A DNA stretch of 64,000 nt, from NCBI RefSeq assembly GCF_008017415.1, contig NZ_VRSV01000002.1, positions 248,001-312,000 on the forward strand, given 5' to 3'. The stretch comes from Microbacterium hatanonis. Lineage in GTDB: Bacteria > Actinomycetota > Actinomycetes > Actinomycetales > Microbacteriaceae. Both the position numbers and the translations under genes were made by a program. The notes below the pieces were generated by a model, which made no database searches, was not told the DNA's origin, and saw only the letters and a list, made by a program, of their open reading frames with translations. Below are positions 1 to 8,792 of this stretch, piece by piece. Position 1 is the first letter of the stretch, and the number at the start of each line of letters is the position of its first letter.

Positions 1-2190
1 CACGTAGTCGATCCGGTAGATGCCCGAGCTGGCGTTGTCGCCGCCGAAGCCCTGGCCCCAGTCGATGACGTAGAGGGCGCCTTCCGGGCCCCACGTCATG
101 TCCATGGCCCGGTAGAAGCCCTGAGCCGGGTCGAGGATGCCGGGGAGGACGCGGTTCACGTCGACGATCTCGGTGTTGCGCGGCGCATCCGTCGTGTCGG
201 TGTTCAGCTGCATGCTGAAGACCTGACCGGCGTTCCAGTCTCCGAAGATGGCCTTGTTGTCCCAGTAGGCGGGCCACTTCACGTCGGAGTCGAGCTCGGG
301 GTCGAACTGGTAGACGGGTCCGCCCATCGGCGCGCCGCTGTAGCCCGAGCCGTTGCCGATCTCCTTGAAGGGGTTGTCGGCGCCGCTCGAACCCCAGTAC
401 TCGGGCTCGATGACGGGGGGCAGGTTCGTCAGACCGGTGTTGTTCGGGCTGTTGTTGACGAGGTTCTGCGGGTCGAACACGGCGCCGGAGACGCGCGTGC
501 CGAAGTTGTAGTCGTTGTAGCAGGTGACACCGGCGCAGTACGGCCAGCCGTAGTTGCCGGGCTCGTCGACGATGTTCCACTCGGTGGTCGCGGCGGGGCC
601 GCGCGACGGGTTCGCGGAGCCGGCGTCGGGGCCGTAGTCGCCCACGAGGACGTTGCCGGTGTACGGGTCGAGACCGATGCGGAACGGGTTGCGGAAGCCC
701 ATGGCGTAGACCTCGGCGCGCGTCTGGGCGGTGCCCTCGGCGAAGAGGTTGCCCTCGGGGACGGTGTAGGTGCCGTCGTCCTGCGGGGTGATGCGGATGA
801 TCTTGCCGCGCAGGTCGTTCGTGTTGCCCGCGGTGCCCTGAGCGTCGTAGTCGCTGCGCCCGCTGCGCTCGTCGATCGGCGTGTAGCCGTCGGACTCGAA
901 CGGGTTGGTGTTGTCTCCGGTGGCGAGGATCAGGTTGCCGTCGAGATCGAACACCATGTCGCCGCCGGCGTGGCAGCAGGTGTTGCGCTGGGTCTTCACC
1001 TTCAGCAGCGCCTTCTCGGACGCCGCGTCGAAGGTCTGGGTGGCGGGGTCGTACGTGAAGCGCGAGATGCGGTTGTGGGGGCCGTCCTCCGGGGTGACGG
1101 TCGCGGGCGCCCAGTACACGTAGAGCCAGTTGTTCGTGGTGAAGTCGGGATCGAGCACGAGGCCGAGCAGACCGTCTTCGTTGCCGAGGGTGACCGGCAG
1201 GTTCAGTGCGGTGCTCACCTGCTGGGTCTCGGGGTCGATGCGCTGGACGCGGCCGTTGCGCTCGGCGTAGAACACCGTGGTGTCGTCGGCCACTTCGAGT
1301 GCCATCGGGTTGCCGGTGTTCGTGTCGAGGGCGACGAGCTCGAAGCTCTCGCTCTGCGTCGCATTGCAGTCGGCGTCTTCGACGCCCGCCGCGGTGCGGA
1401 TGCCGCCGAGGAGGTGCTCGACGAACGCGGCGTCTTCGAACGACTCGTTCGTGTGCCCGCCGCCGGTGTACCAGGCGCGGCCGCCGTCGTAGGTCTGGCA
1501 CCAGGCCAGCGGGTGGTCCACGCCCATGCCGCCGCCGGTGTAGGTCGACTCGTCGAGCGACATGAGCACGTGCACGTCGTCGCGGGGGTTCGTGCGGAAG
1601 TCGTACCACTCGTCGTAGCGCGGCCAGACCTCGGGGAGGTGCGCGGTCGAGGGGTGCGCGTGGTCTTCGACCTTGACCTCCGCGTTCTGCGGTGCGGGGT
1701 GGCCCTGGAAGTAAGCACCGACCAGCTGGTTGTACCAGGGCCAGTCGTACTCGGTGTCGGAGGCCGCGTGCACGCCGGCGTAGCCGCCGCCGGCCTGGAT
1801 GTAGCGCTCGAACGCCGCCTGCTGGTCGGCGTTGAGCACGTCGCCGGTCGTCGACAGCCAGATGACGACGTCGTAGGCGGCGAGGTTCTCGTCGGTGAAC
1901 GCGGCGGCGTCCTCCGTCGTGTCGACGTCGAAGCCGTTGTCGGCACCGAGCTTCTCGATCGACGCGATCCCCGCGGGGATGGAGTCGTGCCGGAAGCCGG
2001 CGGTCTTGGAGAAGACGAGGGCGCGGAACTCGCCCGCCTCCTCGGCCGCGGCCTGAACGGGGGCGGCGGCCGGGGCCGTGGGAACGGCGGATGCGGCCGG
2101 TGCGCTCATCAGTGCGAGGGGGATCGCGAGAGCGGCGGCCGTGAGGCCCGCCAAGACGCGTGAACGGCGATTTCGTACAGCTGTGTACAA
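1..2190 (-). CDS. Secreted ThuA domain-glucose/sorbosone dehydrogenase fusion (3' end beyond window)
   Basis: The frame is open for 730 codons and runs off the window, so the C-terminus is missing. The start is a TTG preceded by GAGAGGA at good spacing; no ATG or GTG lies nearby in frame. Residues 1-35 are a Sec signal peptide (basic start, Ala/Leu core, PAASA end). A ThuA domain (about 55-265, opening FRALVFSKTAGFRH) is followed by a PQQ-type glucose/sorbosone dehydrogenase beta propeller (about 275 to the end, with TCCHAGGDMVFD near 405 and GFRNPFRIGLDP near 500). Proteins of this build are exported sugar-acting or trehalose-utilisation-like enzymes; the substrate cannot be read from sequence. 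A ROK sugar regulator lies directly upstream on the same strand, which suggests carbohydrate control. PKD or carbohydrate-binding domains often follow in homologues and may lie outside the window. Confidence 0.9.
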   Translation of the reverse strand, partial: MYTAVRNRRSRVLAGLTAAALAIPLALMSAPAASAVPTAPAAAPVQAAAEEAGEFRALVFSKTAGFRHDSIPAGIASIEKLGADNGFDVDTTEDAAAFTDENLAAYDVVIWLSTTGDVLNADQQAAFERYIQAGGGYAGVHAASDTEYDWPWYNQLVGAYFQGHPAPQNAEVKVEDHAHPSTAHLPEVWPRYDEWYDFRTNPRDDVHVLMSLDESTYTGGGMGVDHPLAWCQTYDGGRAWYTGGGHTNESFEDAAFVEHLLGGIRTAAGVEDADCNATQSESFELVALDTNTGNPMALEVADDTTVFYAERNGRVQRIDPETQQVSTALNLPVTLGNEDGLLGLVLDPDFTTNNWLYVYWAPATVTPEDGPHNRISRFTYDPATQTFDAASEKALLKVKTQRNTCCHAGGDMVFDLDGNLILATGDNTNPFESDGYTPIDERSGRSDYDAQGTAGNTNDLRGKIIRITPQDDGTYTVPEGNLFAEGTAQTRAEVYAMGFRNPFRIGLDPYTGNVLVGDYGPDAGSANPSRGPAATTEWNIVDEPGNYGWPYCAGVTCYNDYNFGTRVSGAVFDPQNLVNNSPNNTGLTNLPPVIEPEYWGSSGADNPFKEIGNGSGYSGAPMGGPVYQFDPELDSDVKWPAYWDNKAIFGDWNAGQVFSMQLNTDTTDAPRNTEIVDVNRVLPGILDPAQGFYRAMDMTWGPEGALYVIDWGQGFGGDNASSGIYRIDYV

Positions 2191-2288
2191 GGGGTGTTCC
2201 TCTCGAGCCGAGCCACCGTCGATGTGGTCGCGCTTCCCGCGGCAGGCGGGTCCCGATGGAGCGACGGTGCTTCCGGGGGGTTGCGGCG

Positions 2289-2322
2289 ATCCTATGAGGC
2301 GCATTTGTTGTCTGTCAAGACA
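2289..2322 (-). promoter_or_regulatory. Sigma-70-type promoter and operator for the ThuA-dehydrogenase gene
   Basis: On the minus strand a perfect -35 TTGACA (2318-2313) is followed after 18 bp by TAGGAT (2294-2289). The -35 sits inside the inverted repeat TGTCT-TGAC-AGACA (2322-2309). Transcription would start near 2282, giving a leader of about 90 nt before the TTG start codon. A repressor bound at the repeat would block the -35; the ROK protein encoded just upstream is the obvious candidate, by inference from position. Confidence 0.7.
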
Positions 2323-2360
2323 TACTCACCCGAAGCCGCGGCCTGAGGGCGCGCCGACGG

Positions 2361-2383
2361 CCGCCGCGGGCGACACGCGGCGG
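2361..2383 (-). terminator. Hairpin after the ROK gene
   Basis: A perfect inverted repeat CCGCCGCG-N7-CGCGGCGG lies 29 nt past the ROK stop codon and upstream of the next promoter. It has no T tract, as is usual for actinobacterial terminators. Confidence 0.45.
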
Positions 2384-2411
2384 GTGGAGGACGGATGCCG
2401 CGCCCGGAGCC

Positions 2412-3713
2412 CTATCCGAGATCGGCGAGCGACGCGCGACCGGCGGCGACCGGTACCGCGATCGGATCGCTGAGGAACGGACGGAACGCGAGCTCCGCGG
2501 CGCCGATGAGCAGGCTCATGCGCCCGAGGCGCGCGCCCTGGAGGCGAACCTGCTCGGCGGGGCCCGGAAGAGCGTCGGCGCGCAGCATCCGCTCGAGCCG
2601 CTCACCCCCGATCCGGCCCAGGATTTCAAGGAAACCGCCGAGGACGACCACCTCGGGATTCAGCGTGTTGATGATCGTCCGCAGCGCGACGGCCAGGGAG
2701 GCGAGCTGCGCGTCAAGGAGGGCGCGCACGTCGTCCCGGTCGACATAGGCCTCGGCCAGGAGCGCCTCGAGTTCATGCGAGCGCTCGACCCCGAGGTCGA
2801 CCGCCTCGAGGAGCGCGCGACGGGTGACCTCGGCCTCGAGGCAGCCCTGCGATCCGCACCGGCACGCCGCACCGTCGGTGCGGACGAGAGTATGTCCGAT
2901 CTCCCCGCCGAACCCCCCTCGGCCCTGGATCAGGCGGGCTTCGGCGACGATCCCGCCGCCGATCCCGCTCGCCCCGCCGTTCAGGAACACCACGTTCCCG
3001 CTGCCGGTTCCGGCCCCGAAGAGCACCTCGGCGACGACGCCGCAGCTCGCGTCGTTGGCCGCCCACGCGGGCACGCCGAGCGCGTCGGCGAGCATCGCCG
3101 AGATCGGTTCGTCGACCCAGCCGAGGTGGGGCGCGAGGCGCACGGACCCGTCGACCGCCGACACCAGTCCAGGAACGGCGAGTGCCACCCCGATCACGAC
3201 GTGGCGCTCGCCCAGTTCGGGCTGCATGCCGGCGACGAGCGCCCTCACCGAGTTCACGACCTCACGGGCGGTCGGCGGCCGCTCGTGCTCCATGCGCACC
3301 TCGCGGAGCACTCGGCCGCCCATCGCCACGATGCCGAGCGTCGTCGCGTCGAGCTCGGGGTTCACGGCGATCACCACGTGCCGCACGGATGTCGAGATCT
3401 CGAGGCTCGGGCGACCGATGCGCTTGGTGTCGCGGGCCTCGCCGACCACGATCAGATCGCGCGCCTCGAGGTCGGCCACGATCGTCGCGATCGTCGAGCG
3501 GTTGAGCCCCATGGAGCGTGTCAGGTCGGCCCGCGAGATCGACCCCGCGGCGTGGATCAGCCCGAGCGCGGTCGACAGGTTCGCGCGCCGCAGGTCGTCG
3601 AGGTTCTTGCCGCGCACGGGCGCGTCGAAGAACCCCGTCATGGCGCGCGCCGCATCCATGGATCCCATCCCTACCGCCCCGATTGCCAGAGTAGACCCCT
3701 TGCGCGCGGACAC
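2412..3713 (-). CDS. ROK-family transcriptional regulator
   Basis: A 433-residue ROK protein. An N-terminal MarR-like winged helix (about 48-95, SISRADLTRSMGLNRSTIA) is joined to an ASKHA-fold sugar-kinase-like domain. The ROK zinc motif C-x-C-x4-C appears as CRCGSQGCLE near residue 290, with GEIGHTLV just before it. The length and the DNA-binding domain mark a repressor rather than a free glucokinase. The GTG start has no clear ribosome site; internal ATG codons at 3668, 3659 and 3641 are alternatives, and the first 25 residues look non-conserved. The nearby ThuA-dehydrogenase gene has an inverted repeat over its -35, so local control of that gene is likely. The sugar effector is unknown. 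Confidence 0.9.
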   Translation of the reverse strand: MSARKGSTLAIGAVGMGSMDAARAMTGFFDAPVRGKNLDDLRRANLSTALGLIHAAGSISRADLTRSMGLNRSTIATIVADLEARDLIVVGEARDTKRIGRPSLEISTSVRHVVIAVNPELDATTLGIVAMGGRVLREVRMEHERPPTAREVVNSVRALVAGMQPELGERHVVIGVALAVPGLVSAVDGSVRLAPHLGWVDEPISAMLADALGVPAWAANDASCGVVAEVLFGAGTGSGNVVFLNGGASGIGGGIVAEARLIQGRGGFGGEIGHTLVRTDGAACRCGSQGCLEAEVTRRALLEAVDLGVERSHELEALLAEAYVDRDDVRALLDAQLASLAVALRTIINTLNPEVVVLGGFLEILGRIGGERLERMLRADALPGPAEQVRLQGARLGRMSLLIGAAELAFRPFLSDPIAVPVAAGRASLADLG

Positions 3714-3741
3714 GCACGCGAGGGGTGTGGTCCGGTTCCAA

Positions 3742-4722
3742 TCAGGCGTCGGCGAGCACTCCTTCGAGGCGGGCGTAGCTGGCCTCCATGCCGTCGGTCA
3801 TCCCCGTGGCGAGCACCATGTCGCGGGTCTCCTTGTTCGGGTACTCGATGAGGAGCGTGAGGAGGGTCACGCCGTCCTCCTCATAGAGCGACATGTCGTT
3901 CGTCGTCGACGGGTAGTCGGTGCCGGTCATGTGCTCGGTCGTGACCGATCGCACGGGAGCCTCCGACAGGAGCACGTCGCCGTCGAACCCGAAGGGCTCC
4001 CCCTCGGTGCCCTCCTCCGGCGCCCACGCGTAGCGGTAGCGGCCACCCGCCTCCGCGCTGGGCTCGCAGACGGTCATGCGCCAGCCGTCGGGGCCCAGCA
4101 ACCACTTCTTCATCAGTTCGGGATCGTGGTGAGCACGCCAGACCAGGTCGCGGGGCCCGTCGATCACCCGGGTGATGCGCACGTGGGTGTCGTCGAGCAG
4201 CTCGGTCTGCGTGCCTTTGCCCATCGCGTAGTCGCGGAGGTCGGCCACGACCCGGTCGAGCTGTCCGATCGCCAGCGTGGAGCCCTCGACCATCCCCATC
4301 GAGGTGAGCTGCTCCAGCGCCTCGGCCGAGGGGAAGTACGTGACGCTGGTGACGCGTGCCCCCGTGTCGGTGCCGTCGAAGGCGAAGGTCATGCGCATCG
4401 ACGGCATCCCCTCCGCCGTACGCCCCTCCTCGTCGACGAACGAGTCGATGACCTCGTAGCCGCTCGTCGGGTCGATGCGCAGGAACTCCCAGGCGCCGCG
4501 CGACTTCTCGCCCCGGGGGCTCGTCATGGCGTACTGGGCGCGTCCGCCGACGGTGAAGTCGAACGTCTCGAAGGTGGCGGGCCAGCCGGGAGGGCCCCAG
4601 AAGCGCCCGAGCTGCTCGGGCTCGGTGAAGGCGCGCCAGACGCGCGACGGCGAGGCCTCGACCTCGGCGACGAGCGTCATCGTGAGCGACTCGGGATCGG
4701 TGGTGACGGCGGTGACGGGCAT
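3742..4722 (-). CDS. Tandem SRPBCC (AHSA1-type) domain protein
   Basis: A protein of 326 residues made of two START/AHSA1-like helix-grip domains, about 10-150 and 165-325. Each has the family signatures: SRVWRAFTEPEQLGRFWGP in the first half and DLVWRAHHDPELMKKWLLGP in the second, so it is an internal duplication; single-domain members are about 150 residues. These folds bind hydrophobic ligands, but no enzyme activity can be inferred. The gene follows the ArsR regulator by 10 nt, with AGGAGAAC overlapping the regulator's stop codon, so the two are co-transcribed. ArsR-SRPBCC pairs are common in actinobacteria. Confidence 0.88.
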   Translation of the reverse strand: MPVTAVTTDPESLTMTLVAEVEASPSRVWRAFTEPEQLGRFWGPPGWPATFETFDFTVGGRAQYAMTSPRGEKSRGAWEFLRIDPTSGYEVIDSFVDEEGRTAEGMPSMRMTFAFDGTDTGARVTSVTYFPSAEALEQLTSMGMVEGSTLAIGQLDRVVADLRDYAMGKGTQTELLDDTHVRITRVIDGPRDLVWRAHHDPELMKKWLLGPDGWRMTVCEPSAEAGGRYRYAWAPEEGTEGEPFGFDGDVLLSEAPVRSVTTEHMTGTDYPSTTNDMSLYEEDGVTLLTLLIEYPNKETRDMVLATGMTDGMEASYARLEGVLADA

Positions 4723-4732
4723 GGTGTTCTCC

Positions 4733-5104
4733 TCAGTTCTCTGGGTCTTGCTGCTTCTCGGGCAGTCGTTCGGGCTCTGCGAGGAACGCGTCGAGCCGGT
4801 CGATGCGGGCGCGCCACAGGGCTTCGTAGCGCGTCATGAGCTCGCGGACGCGGGCGATCGTGGCGGGGTTGGCCCGCACGAGGCGCTCGCGCCCGTCGGC
4901 GCGCTTGACGATGAGCTCGGCCGCCTCGAGCACGGCCACGTGCTTCTGCACGGCGGCGAAGCTCATGTCGTAGTCGGCGGCGAGCGCCGACACCGACTGC
5001 TCGCCGCGGATGGTGCGCTGCACGATGTCGCGTCGCGTCGTGTCTGCCAGCGCCCGGAAGATCCGGTCGAGCTGCGCGTTCTGGGTTTCCATTTCTACAA
5101 CCAT
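4733..5104 (-). CDS. ArsR-family winged-helix repressor
   Basis: A winged-helix protein of 123 residues counted from the ATG at 5104. The core RIFRALADTTRRDIVQ, then SVSALAADYDMSFAAVQKHV, is a typical ArsR/SmtB DNA-binding region; no metal-binding cysteines are present, so it belongs to the metal-independent type that accompanies SRPBCC genes. A longer reading frame begins at 5134, but that codon lies upstream of the -10 box. The -10 TAACGT (5118-5113) places transcription start at or next to the ATG at 5104, giving a leaderless message; an ATG at 5092 is the next alternative. The operator overlaps the start, so autorepression of the operon is expected. Confidence 0.88.
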   Translation of the reverse strand: MVVEMETQNAQLDRIFRALADTTRRDIVQRTIRGEQSVSALAADYDMSFAAVQKHVAVLEAAELIVKRADGRERLVRANPATIARVRELMTRYEALWRARIDRLDAFLAEPERLPEKQQDPEN

Positions 5105-5141
5105 TTGGTTGTACGTTAGCCCCGCCTCGTCCACCCGTCAA
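5096..5141 (-). promoter_or_regulatory. arsR-SRPBCC promoter with operator over the start codon
   Basis: Minus-strand -35 TTGACG (5141-5136), a 17-bp spacer, then -10 TAACGT (5118-5113). The inverted repeat TACAACCA-TT-TGGTTGTA (5096-5113) covers the transcription start and the ATG. ArsR proteins of this type bind such ACAACC/GGTTGT repeats; the pairing here is inferred from position. Confidence 0.75.
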
Positions 5142-5223
5142 GAGTCCGGCGCACGAGTCTCGCTGCCCCGACGGACGTGAGGGCATGGATGCTGGGCCCG
5201 CCGCGGCCTGGCAGGCTGTACCG

Positions 5224-6192
5224 ATGAGCGAAGACGACGCCCCGATCGACGTCTCCGTCGAGCACGTGCACAACGGCGACGTGGTCACGCGCGTCACCCG
5301 CATGACCACCGACGGCGGCGACGCCGCCACCGCCTTCGTGCTCGTCGCCGGGATCGGGGTGGCCGCGACCTACTTCGAGTTCCTCGCCCCGCTCCTCGCT
5401 CGCAGGGGCGCGGTCTACGCCCTCGACCTCCCGGGGTTCGCGGGGGTCCGGCGTCCCGACGAGGCCCCCACCGCCGCGTTCTTCGCCGACCAGGTCGAGG
5501 CCGTGCTCGACCGTTTCGACCTGCGCGATCCGGTGCTGATCGGTCACTCGATGGGCACCCAGGTCGTCACCGAGTTGCTTGTACGCCGCGCCGACCTCAG
5601 CCGCAGCGTGCTCGTCAGCCCCGTCGTCAACGAGGCCGAATCGGCCCCCCTCCTCCAGGGCGTGCGGTTCGCCCAGTCGGCCGCACGCGAGTCGTTCCAC
5701 CTCGCCATGACCGCCCTGTCGGCCTACATCCTCTGCGGGATGGTCTACTTCCTCACGGTGCTGCCGCACATGCTCCGCTACCGCATCACCGACCGCGTGC
5801 GTCTCGTGACGGCGCGCACCCTCCTCATCCGCGGGGAGTTCGATCGATCGTCGCCCCGCCGCTTCCACTCCCGACTCGCCGACGCCCTCCCCGACGTCTG
5901 GCGCTGGGAGATGAAGGGGGCGGCCCACTCGATCATCAACGGTCACGCCGTCGGCGTTGCCAAGCTCGTGCTCCGACACCTCGACGACGACCTGCCGCGC
6001 CGGGGACAGATGCCCTCGGACGAGGCCGAAGTGCCTCCCGCCCGGCACGCCGACATCCGCATGTTCGTCGCGGCACTCGCCTCGCGCGTCGCGGAGTGGA
6101 TCAGCGCGCTCCGCGGCGACGAGCGCGGCGTGGGCCGGGCGAAGTCCGAGCACGCCAAGCTGCTCTGGCGCGCGTACTCCCCGCGCGGCTAG
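5224..6192 (+). CDS. Alpha/beta hydrolase fold protein
   Basis: An alpha/beta hydrolase of 322 residues from the ATG at 5224. The nucleophile elbow GHSMG is near residue 107, the acid is probably the Asp of GEFDRSSP near 206, and the base is the His of GAAHSIING near 235, so the catalytic triad is intact. An oxyanion-region glycine stretch VAGIGVAATYFE comes early. The C-terminal tail after about residue 260 is extra and Arg/Ala rich. A CAGGCT hexamer six bases before the ATG suggests a leaderless start; an in-frame ATG at 5185 is less likely. Substrate unknown (esterase, lipase or C-C hydrolase possible). The gene is divergent from the arsR operon and ends about 80 nt before purL. Confidence 0.87.
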   Translation: MSEDDAPIDVSVEHVHNGDVVTRVTRMTTDGGDAATAFVLVAGIGVAATYFEFLAPLLARRGAVYALDLPGFAGVRRPDEAPTAAFFADQVEAVLDRFDLRDPVLIGHSMGTQVVTELLVRRADLSRSVLVSPVVNEAESAPLLQGVRFAQSAARESFHLAMTALSAYILCGMVYFLTVLPHMLRYRITDRVRLVTARTLLIRGEFDRSSPRRFHSRLADALPDVWRWEMKGAAHSIINGHAVGVAKLVLRHLDDDLPRRGQMPSDEAEVPPARHADIRMFVAALASRVAEWISALRGDERGVGRAKSEHAKLLWRAYSPRG

Positions 6193-6222
6193 AGCGCCGA
6201 CCGGGCTGCGTCCACACGCGCC

Positions 6223-6240
6223 GATAGGATGGGCGCTATC
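6223..6240 (+). promoter_or_regulatory. Probable purL -10 region with inverted repeat
   Basis: TAGGAT (6225-6230) lies about 43 nt before the purL GTG and is embedded in GATAG-N8-CTATC. No good -35 was seen. The repeat overlaps the predicted transcription start and could be an operator. Confidence 0.4.
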
Positions 6241-6272
6241 CCCGATCCCCGCGATCTCTGGAGTTCAGCCGC

Positions 6273-8603
6273 GTGACCAGCCCCGCAGCATCCCTCGCCG
6301 ACACCGTGCAGAACGCCGCGTCGACGCCCGAGAAGGAGCAGCCGTACGGCGCGCTCGGCCTCAAGCCCGACGAGTACGCGCAGATCCGCGAGATCCTCGG
6401 CCGCCGCCCCACCAGCGGCGAGCTGGCGATGTACTCCGTGATGTGGTCGGAGCACTGCTCCTACAAGTCGAGCAAGATCTACCTGCGCCAGTTCGGCCAG
6501 AAGGTCTCCGACGAGATGAAGACCCGCCTCATGGTGGGCATGGGGCAGAACGCGGGCGTCGTCGACGTCGGGCAGGGCTGGGCGGTGACCTTCAAGGTCG
6601 AGTCGCACAACCACCCGAGCTACATCGAGCCGTTCCAGGGCGCCGCGACCGGCGTCGGCGGCATCGTGCGCGACATCATCTCGATGGGCGCGCGCCCGGT
6701 CGCCGTCATGGACCAGCTGCGCTTCGGCGCCATCGACCACCCCGATACCGCACGCGTCGTCCACGGCGTCACCAGCGGCATCTCGTTCTACGCGAACTGC
6801 CTGGGGCTGCCGAACATCGGCGGCGAGACCGTCTTCGACGCCGTGTACCAGGGCAACCCCCTGGTCAACGCGCTCGCGGTGGGCGTGCTCCGTCACGAAG
6901 ACCTCAAGCTCGCGAACGCGTCGGGCGTCGGCAACAAGGTCGTGCTGTTCGGTGCCCGCACCGGGGGCGACGGCATCGGCGGAGCATCCATCCTCGCCTC
7001 CGACACCTTCGCCGACGGCGGACCCACCAAGCGCCCCGCGGTGCAGGTCGGCGACCCCTTCGCCGAGAAGGTGCTCATCGAGTGCTGCCTCGAGCTCTAC
7101 AAGGCCGAGCTCGTCGAGGCGATCCAAGACCTCGGCGCCGCCGGCATCTCCTGCGCGACGAGCGAGCTGGCCGCCAACGGCAACAGCGGCATGAAGGTCG
7201 AGCTGTCGAAGGTGCTGCTGCGCGACCCGTCGCTCACGCCCGAGGAGATCCTCATGAGCGAGAGCCAGGAGCGCATGATGGCGATCGTCGCTCCCGAGAA
7301 GCTCGACGCGTTCCTCGCGGTCGTCGCGAAGTGGGACGTCGAGACCAGCGTGCTGGGCGAGGTCACCGGAGACGGCCGCCTCGTCATCGACTGGCACGGC
7401 GAGCGCATCGTCGACGTCGACCCCTCCACCGTCGCGGTCGACGGGCCCGTCTACGAGCGTCCCGTCGCCTATCCGACATGGATCGACGCGCTGCAGGCCG
7501 ACTCGGCGAGCGCCCTCCCCCGCTCGAGCGATCCCGACACGCTGCGCGAGCAGTTCACGCGCCTGCTCGGAAGCCCCAACCTCGCCGACACCTCGTGGAT
7601 CACGAACCAGTACGACTACTTCGTGCTCGGCAACACCGCCCTGTCGTTCCCCGACGACGCCGGCATGATCCGCGTCGACGAGGAGTCGGGTCTCGGCTTC
7701 TCGATCGCCACCGACTGCAACGGCCGCTACTGCCAGCTCGACCCCTACCAGGGAGCGCGTCTCGCCCTGGCAGAGGCCTACCGCAACGTGGCCGTCACCG
7801 GTGCCGCCCCGACGGCGGTCACCGACTGCCTGAACTTCGGCAGCCCCGAGAACCCCGAGGTCATGTGGCAGTTCTCGCAGGCCGTCGAGGGCCTCGCCGA
7901 CGCATGCCTCGAGATCGGCATCCCGGTCACGGGCGGCAACGTGTCGTTCTACAACCAGACGGGTGACGCCCCGATCTTCCCGACCCCGGTCGTCGGTGTG
8001 CTCGGCATCATCGACGACGTCGCCGCGCGCATCCCGAGCGGTTGGCAGGACGCCGGCGAGAACCTCTACCTGCTCGGCATCACGCGCGAGGAGCTCGACG
8101 GCTCGGCCTGGGCCGACACGATCCACGACCACCTCGGCGGACGCCCGCCGCAGGTCGACCTCGCCGGCGAGAAGCGGCTGGGCGAGCTGCTGCGCGCAGC
8201 ATCCGACCAGTCCCTCGTCTCGAGCGCGCACGACCTCTCCGCCGGCGGACTCGGTCAAGCCCTCGCCGAGGGCGTGATGCGCTTCGGCGTCGGCGCCCGC
8301 GTGTGGCTCACCGAGATCATGGAGCGCGACGGGGTGGATGCTGCCACCGCCCTCTTCTCGGAGTCGACCGGCCGCGTCATCGTGTCGGTGCCGCGCGAGG
8401 AGGACGTGAAATTCCGCGGGCTCTGCGCGGGCCGCGACTACCCCGTGCTGCGCATCGGCGTGACGGACCCGGCCGCGGAAGGCGAGGAGGCGGCGCTCGA
8501 GGTGCAGGGCGTCTTCACGCTGCCGATCTCGGAGCTCCGTGCCGTGTCGACCGCGACGCTGCCCGCCGCGTTCGGCGCGACCGTCACCGAGCCCGCCGCT
8601 TAG
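6273..8603 (+). CDS. purL: Phosphoribosylformylglycinamidine synthase subunit PurL
   Basis: Converts FGAR, glutamine-derived ammonia and ATP to FGAM in de novo purine synthesis, acting with PurS and PurQ, which are not in this window. The 776-residue length fits the small (Gram-positive) type rather than the 1300-residue fused enzyme. Recognisable stretches are [16 protein letters not shown] near 50, [20 protein letters not shown] near 110, [14 protein letters not shown] near 230 and, in the second half, [15 protein letters not shown] and [12 protein letters not shown]. The start is GTG, with GGAG about ten bases before it. The downstream micro-gene has its own promoter box over the purL stop codon. 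Confidence 0.97.
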   Translation: MTSPAASLADTVQNAASTPEKEQPYGALGLKPDEYAQIREILGRRPTSGELAMYSVMWSEHCSYKSSKIYLRQFGQKVSDEMKTRLMVGMGQNAGVVDVGQGWAVTFKVESHNHPSYIEPFQGAATGVGGIVRDIISMGARPVAVMDQLRFGAIDHPDTARVVHGVTSGISFYANCLGLPNIGGETVFDAVYQGNPLVNALAVGVLRHEDLKLANASGVGNKVVLFGARTGGDGIGGASILASDTFADGGPTKRPAVQVGDPFAEKVLIECCLELYKAELVEAIQDLGAAGISCATSELAANGNSGMKVELSKVLLRDPSLTPEEILMSESQERMMAIVAPEKLDAFLAVVAKWDVETSVLGEVTGDGRLVIDWHGERIVDVDPSTVAVDGPVYERPVAYPTWIDALQADSASALPRSSDPDTLREQFTRLLGSPNLADTSWITNQYDYFVLGNTALSFPDDAGMIRVDEESGLGFSIATDCNGRYCQLDPYQGARLALAEAYRNVAVTGAAPTAVTDCLNFGSPENPEVMWQFSQAVEGLADACLEIGIPVTGGNVSFYNQTGDAPIFPTPVVGVLGIIDDVAARIPSGWQDAGENLYLLGITREELDGSAWADTIHDHLGGRPPQVDLAGEKRLGELLRAASDQSLVSSAHDLSAGGLGQALAEGVMRFGVGARVWLTEIMERDGVDAATALFSESTGRVIVSVPREEDVKFRGLCAGRDYPVLRIGVTDPAAEGEEAALEVQGVFTLPISELRAVSTATLPAAFGATVTEPAA

Positions 8604-8613
8604 GGTTGATGCC

Positions 8614-8751
8614 ATGAGCAACGACGAGGACTACGGCGATCTTGTAGGCATCCGTCAGCGACGCGTGAAGGTGATCGCGTGGGTCGTGATCGCCGCGCTC
8701 ATCATCACCGGCGGCGGTGCCACGGTGTTCGCCCTGCTCGTGCAGCGCTGA
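8614..8751 (+). CDS. Micro membrane protein of 45 residues
   Basis: A 45-residue protein: an acidic N-terminus (SNDEDYGDLVG), then a basic IRQRRVK, then one membrane helix (about residues 21-40), ending LLVQR. TAGGGT (8601-8606) sits seven bases before the ATG and overlaps the purL stop codon, so the gene is probably transcribed leaderless from inside the purL end. Small one-helix proteins of this kind follow purine genes in related genomes, in my recollection, but no function is known to me. The frame extends upstream to 8539 inside purL, which is unlikely to be used. Confidence 0.7.
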   Translation: MSNDEDYGDLVGIRQRRVKVIAWVVIAALIITGGGATVFALLVQR

Positions 8752-8792
8752 GACCCAGGCTCGAGCTCCGGTCGCGGGGCTAGCATGACGAG

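Noticed and set aside
970-2163. Long plus-strand frame of 397 residues opposite the ThuA-dehydrogenase gene
   Set aside because: It is the antisense shadow of a strongly recognisable coding region, is Val/Gly/Arg monotonous and has no ribosome site.
5116-6153. Minus-strand frame of 345 residues opposite the alpha/beta hydrolase
   Set aside because: Antisense to a gene with an intact catalytic triad, and no family resemblance.
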